Shown: in pieces, positions 5,292-7,548 of the stretch
Layout of the letters: each line of letters starts with the position of its first letter
Numbering within the stretch: position 1 is the stretch's first letter
Assembly (NCBI GenBank): GCA_011049095.1
Contig: DSDE01000108.1
Coordinates: forward strand, 1 to 7,548
Origin: Fidelibacterota bacterium
GTDB lineage: Bacteria > Fidelibacterota > Fidelibacteria > Fidelibacterales > DSDE01
Length of the DNA: 7,548 bases
Direction of reading: 5' to 3'
Notes under the pieces: generated by a model
What the model was told of the DNA's origin: nothing
The model's input: the letters and a program-made list of their open reading frames with translations, nothing else
Database searches by the model: none
Program-made: the position numbers and the translations under genes

Positions 5292-7548
5292 ATGAAAAAG
5301 AAATACGTGTACCTCTTTGGAGGCGGCCAAACTGATGGTGATGCCTCTATGAAAAATCTCCTTGGCGGGAAAGGCGCCAATCTGGCTGAAATGGCCAAAT
5401 TGAATATTCCTGTGCCGCCGGGATTTACCATCACCACAGAAATGTGTGATGTGTACTACAAAAATAATCGCAACTATCCGCCGGAGCTGGATGAGCAGGT
5501 TCGTGAAGGTATTGTTCACCTGGAAAAGGCAATGGGCAAAACATTTGGCGACTCTGATAACCCCCTCTTAGTCTCTGTTCGCTCGGGAAGCCGCGCCTCT
5601 ATGCCGGGTATGATGGACACCGTCCTCAACCTGGGACTCAATGAAGAAGCGGTCGTTGGCATTGCTAAGAAAAGCGGCAATGAACGTTTTGCCTGGGACA
5701 GCTATCGCCGTTTTATCCAAATGTATGGCGATGTGGTTTTGGGAATGAAACCTGAATCAAAAGACAAAGAAGACCCATTTGAGCACGAAATGGATTCCTA
5801 TAAAAAAGAGCTGGGCGTAAAGCTGGATACCGAGTTGACGACTGAAAACCTGAAAGAGTTATCCGCTCGCTACAAAGCCGTCGTCAAAAATCGCCTGGGC
5901 AAAGAATTCCCTGCCGACCCTTGGGAGCAGCTTTGGGGTGCTATCAATGCAGTATTTGGCAGCTGGATGAACGACCGGGCAATCCGTTACCGTAAAATGA
6001 ATGACATTCCTCAAAGCTGGGGCACAGCCGTCAATGTACAGGGAATGGTTTTTGGTAATATGGGTGAAACTTGTGCCACGGGAGTTGCTTTTACCCGCGA
6101 TCCTGCTACAGGTGAAAATCGCTTCTTTTATGGTGAATATCTCATCAACGCCCAGGGCGAAGATGTGGTTGCCGGTATCCGTACTCCGCAGCAGATTTCC
6201 AAAACGGGCTCCTTAGAATGGGCTGCAAATAATGGTATCAGCGAAAAAGAACGGATTAAAAATTACCCATCCTTAGAAGAGACGATGCCAGTTCTCTTCA
6301 ATGAATTAAATGATATTCGGCTGAAGCTGGAAAATCATTATACCGATATGCAGGATATCGAATTTACAATTGAAAACGGCAAGCTTTGGATGCTGCAAAC
6401 CCGCAACGGTAAACGTACCGCCGCCGCAGAAGTAAAAATTGCCGTTGATTTAGTCAATGAAGGACTCATCGACAAAGAGAATGCTCTAATGCGCGTTAAA
6501 CCTGAGCGTCTTGACGAGCTTCTCCATCCCACCTTTGACCCTAAAGCTATCACTAAGATGATTGCCAAAGGTCTGCCTGCTTCTCCCGGCGCTGCCACTG
6601 GCAGAATCGTTTTCAATGCAGAAGATGCTGAGATTTGGGCCGAAAAAGGCGAGAAAATAATTCTGGTGCGCATTGAAACCTCCCCGGAAGATATCGGTGG
6701 AATGGCCGTAGCTCAGGGCATTCTTACCCAGCGGGGCGGAATGACCTCTCACGCAGCCGTAGTAGCCCGAGGTATGGGAAAAAGCTGTGTCTCCGGCGCC
6801 GGCACCCTGGATATAAGCTATGCTAAGCGTCAAATGAAAGTTGGCGATCTTGTTCTTAAAGAAGGCGACTATATCAGTATTGACGGCTCCAAAGGAGAGC
6901 TTTATCAAGGGAAAATTGCGACAGTTGATCCTGAACTCTCCGGTGATTTTGCTATGCTGATGAGCTGGGCTGATGACATTCGCAAGCTGCGCGTTCGCAC
7001 CAATTCCGATACACCACACGATAGTGACGTTGCCCGGAAATTTGGTGCCGAAGGCATCGGTCTTTGTCGCACAGAGCATATGTTTTTTGAAGGCGATCGA
7101 ATCAAGTCGGTTCGGGAAATGATTCTGGCTAAAACAGAAGAAGCCCGGCGCAAAGCTCTGGCAAAGTTGCTTCCTATGCAGCGCAGTGACTTCTATGGTA
7201 TCCTTAAGGCTATGCACGATCTTCCGGTCACTATCCGGACACTGGATCCGCCTCTCCACGAATTTCTCCCACACGAGCTTGATCAGCAGGCAGAAATGGC
7301 TTTGGAAATGGGCATTACAGTTGAGGATGTGCAGTCAGCTGTACATGCATTGCACGAATCTAATCCGATGCTGGGCCATCGCGGCTGCCGTCTGGGAATT
7401 GTTTTTCCTGAAATCACCGAGATGCAGGCCCGCGCTATCATTGAAGCTGCTTGCGATCTGAAAAAAGAAGGCGTAAACGTTCTGCCGGAAATTATGATTC
7501 CCCTCACCGGCACCAAAGCTGAGCTGGCAGACCAGAAAGCCGTCGTTG
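5292..7548 (+). CDS. ppdK: Pyruvate,phosphate dikinase (3' truncated by window)
   Basis: PPDK catalyses pyruvate + ATP + Pi to PEP + AMP + PPi, reversibly, in the cytoplasm. The frame is open for 752 codons to the window edge with no frameshift. The N-terminus KKYVYLFGGG then MKNLLGGKGANLAEM is canonical. ATP-grasp features include SVRSGSRASMPGMMDT (Arg97) and DIEFTIENGKLWMLQTRNGKR (Glu357, Gln369). The swivelling phosphohistidine domain begins near residue 428 (GLPASPGAATG) and carries RGGMTSHAAVVARG, with catalytic His487 and the TSH threonine that is regulated in plants. The PEP/pyruvate barrel begins with GLCRTEHMFF (Arg593) and RTLDPPLHEF (Arg649). His487, Arg593 and Arg649 are all offset by 32 from the Clostridium symbiosum residues 455, 561 and 617 as I recall them, so the full protein should be ~905 residues. 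The missing ~150 include the catalytic Cys. ATG 5292 follows AAGGA (5279-5283), spacing 8. No operon partner is seen upstream. Confidence 0.97.
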   Translation, partial: MKKKYVYLFGGGQTDGDASMKNLLGGKGANLAEMAKLNIPVPPGFTITTEMCDVYYKNNRNYPPELDEQVREGIVHLEKAMGKTFGDSDNPLLVSVRSGSRASMPGMMDTVLNLGLNEEAVVGIAKKSGNERFAWDSYRRFIQMYGDVVLGMKPESKDKEDPFEHEMDSYKKELGVKLDTELTTENLKELSARYKAVVKNRLGKEFPADPWEQLWGAINAVFGSWMNDRAIRYRKMNDIPQSWGTAVNVQGMVFGNMGETCATGVAFTRDPATGENRFFYGEYLINAQGEDVVAGIRTPQQISKTGSLEWAANNGISEKERIKNYPSLEETMPVLFNELNDIRLKLENHYTDMQDIEFTIENGKLWMLQTRNGKRTAAAEVKIAVDLVNEGLIDKENALMRVKPERLDELLHPTFDPKAITKMIAKGLPASPGAATGRIVFNAEDAEIWAEKGEKIILVRIETSPEDIGGMAVAQGILTQRGGMTSHAAVVARGMGKSCVSGAGTLDISYAKRQMKVGDLVLKEGDYISIDGSKGELYQGKIATVDPELSGDFAMLMSWADDIRKLRVRTNSDTPHDSDVARKFGAEGIGLCRTEHMFFEGDRIKSVREMILAKTEEARRKALAKLLPMQRSDFYGILKAMHDLPVTIRTLDPPLHEFLPHELDQQAEMALEMGITVEDVQSAVHALHESNPMLGHRGCRLGIVFPEITEMQARAIIEAACDLKKEGVNVLPEIMIPLTGTKAELADQKAVV

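Noticed and set aside
5229..5519. 96-codon minus-strand frame over the ppdK start
   Set aside because: It overlaps the conserved N-terminus of PPDK and the likely promoter, with no SD of its own.
6486..7274. 262-codon open frame on the minus strand inside ppdK
   Set aside because: It is antisense to an intact, highly conserved PPDK domain, has no SD, and its product has no recognisable motif. Long antisense frames are common opposite conserved genes with biased codon use.

Overview
The window looks like chromosomal DNA from a free-living, Gram-negative-type bacterium of moderate GC content. It carries a TonB-dependent-receptor-type outer-membrane barrel of the kind common in the Bacteroidota/FCB superphylum, a second protein ending in an outer-membrane-style C-terminal Phe, and a pyruvate,phosphate dikinase (PPDK) whose insertions suggest a full length near 905 residues, as in Bacteroidota-type enzymes. 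Every complete gene has a clear Shine-Dalgarno sequence, one of them nearly a full match to the 16S tail. That is unusual for Bacteroidota proper and fits a relative such as Calditrichota, KSB1 or Marinimicrobia better. This placement is inference; there is no rRNA or marker gene here to settle it.

Layout. (1) 3-1649, plus: C-terminal ~548 residues of a TonB-dependent receptor/outer-membrane beta-barrel protein, cut by the window edge. (2) 4243-1667, minus: a likely three-gene operon, read from high to low coordinates. It encodes a LiaF-like four-helix membrane protein with a C-terminal FGG-repeat domain, then (12 bp gap) a secreted protein joining an LPP20-like domain, a ~70-residue charged helix and a probable outer-membrane C-terminal domain, then (72 bp gap) a cytoplasmic thioredoxin-fold protein with a CNHC active site. 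It converges on the receptor gene with only 17 bp between stop codons. (3) 4244-5291: a ~1 kb divergent intergenic region with no convincing gene. It holds several short hairpins, a REP-like 20-mer, a nested 46-nt inverted repeat and a possible decayed coding segment. (4) 5292-7548, plus: PPDK, running off the right edge after 752 codons.

How they fit together. The first two minus-strand genes look like an envelope-sensing or envelope-structure pair: one inner-membrane protein of a family tied to cell-envelope stress, and one exported protein that could reach from the periplasm to the outer membrane. The thioredoxin-like protein may be only a passenger, because neither of the two envelope proteins contains a cysteine. 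PPDK is central carbon metabolism (pyruvate/PEP interconversion) and unrelated to the other genes. I see no phage, plasmid, CRISPR, tRNA or rRNA. The most unusual item is the domain architecture of the 2294-3547 gene.
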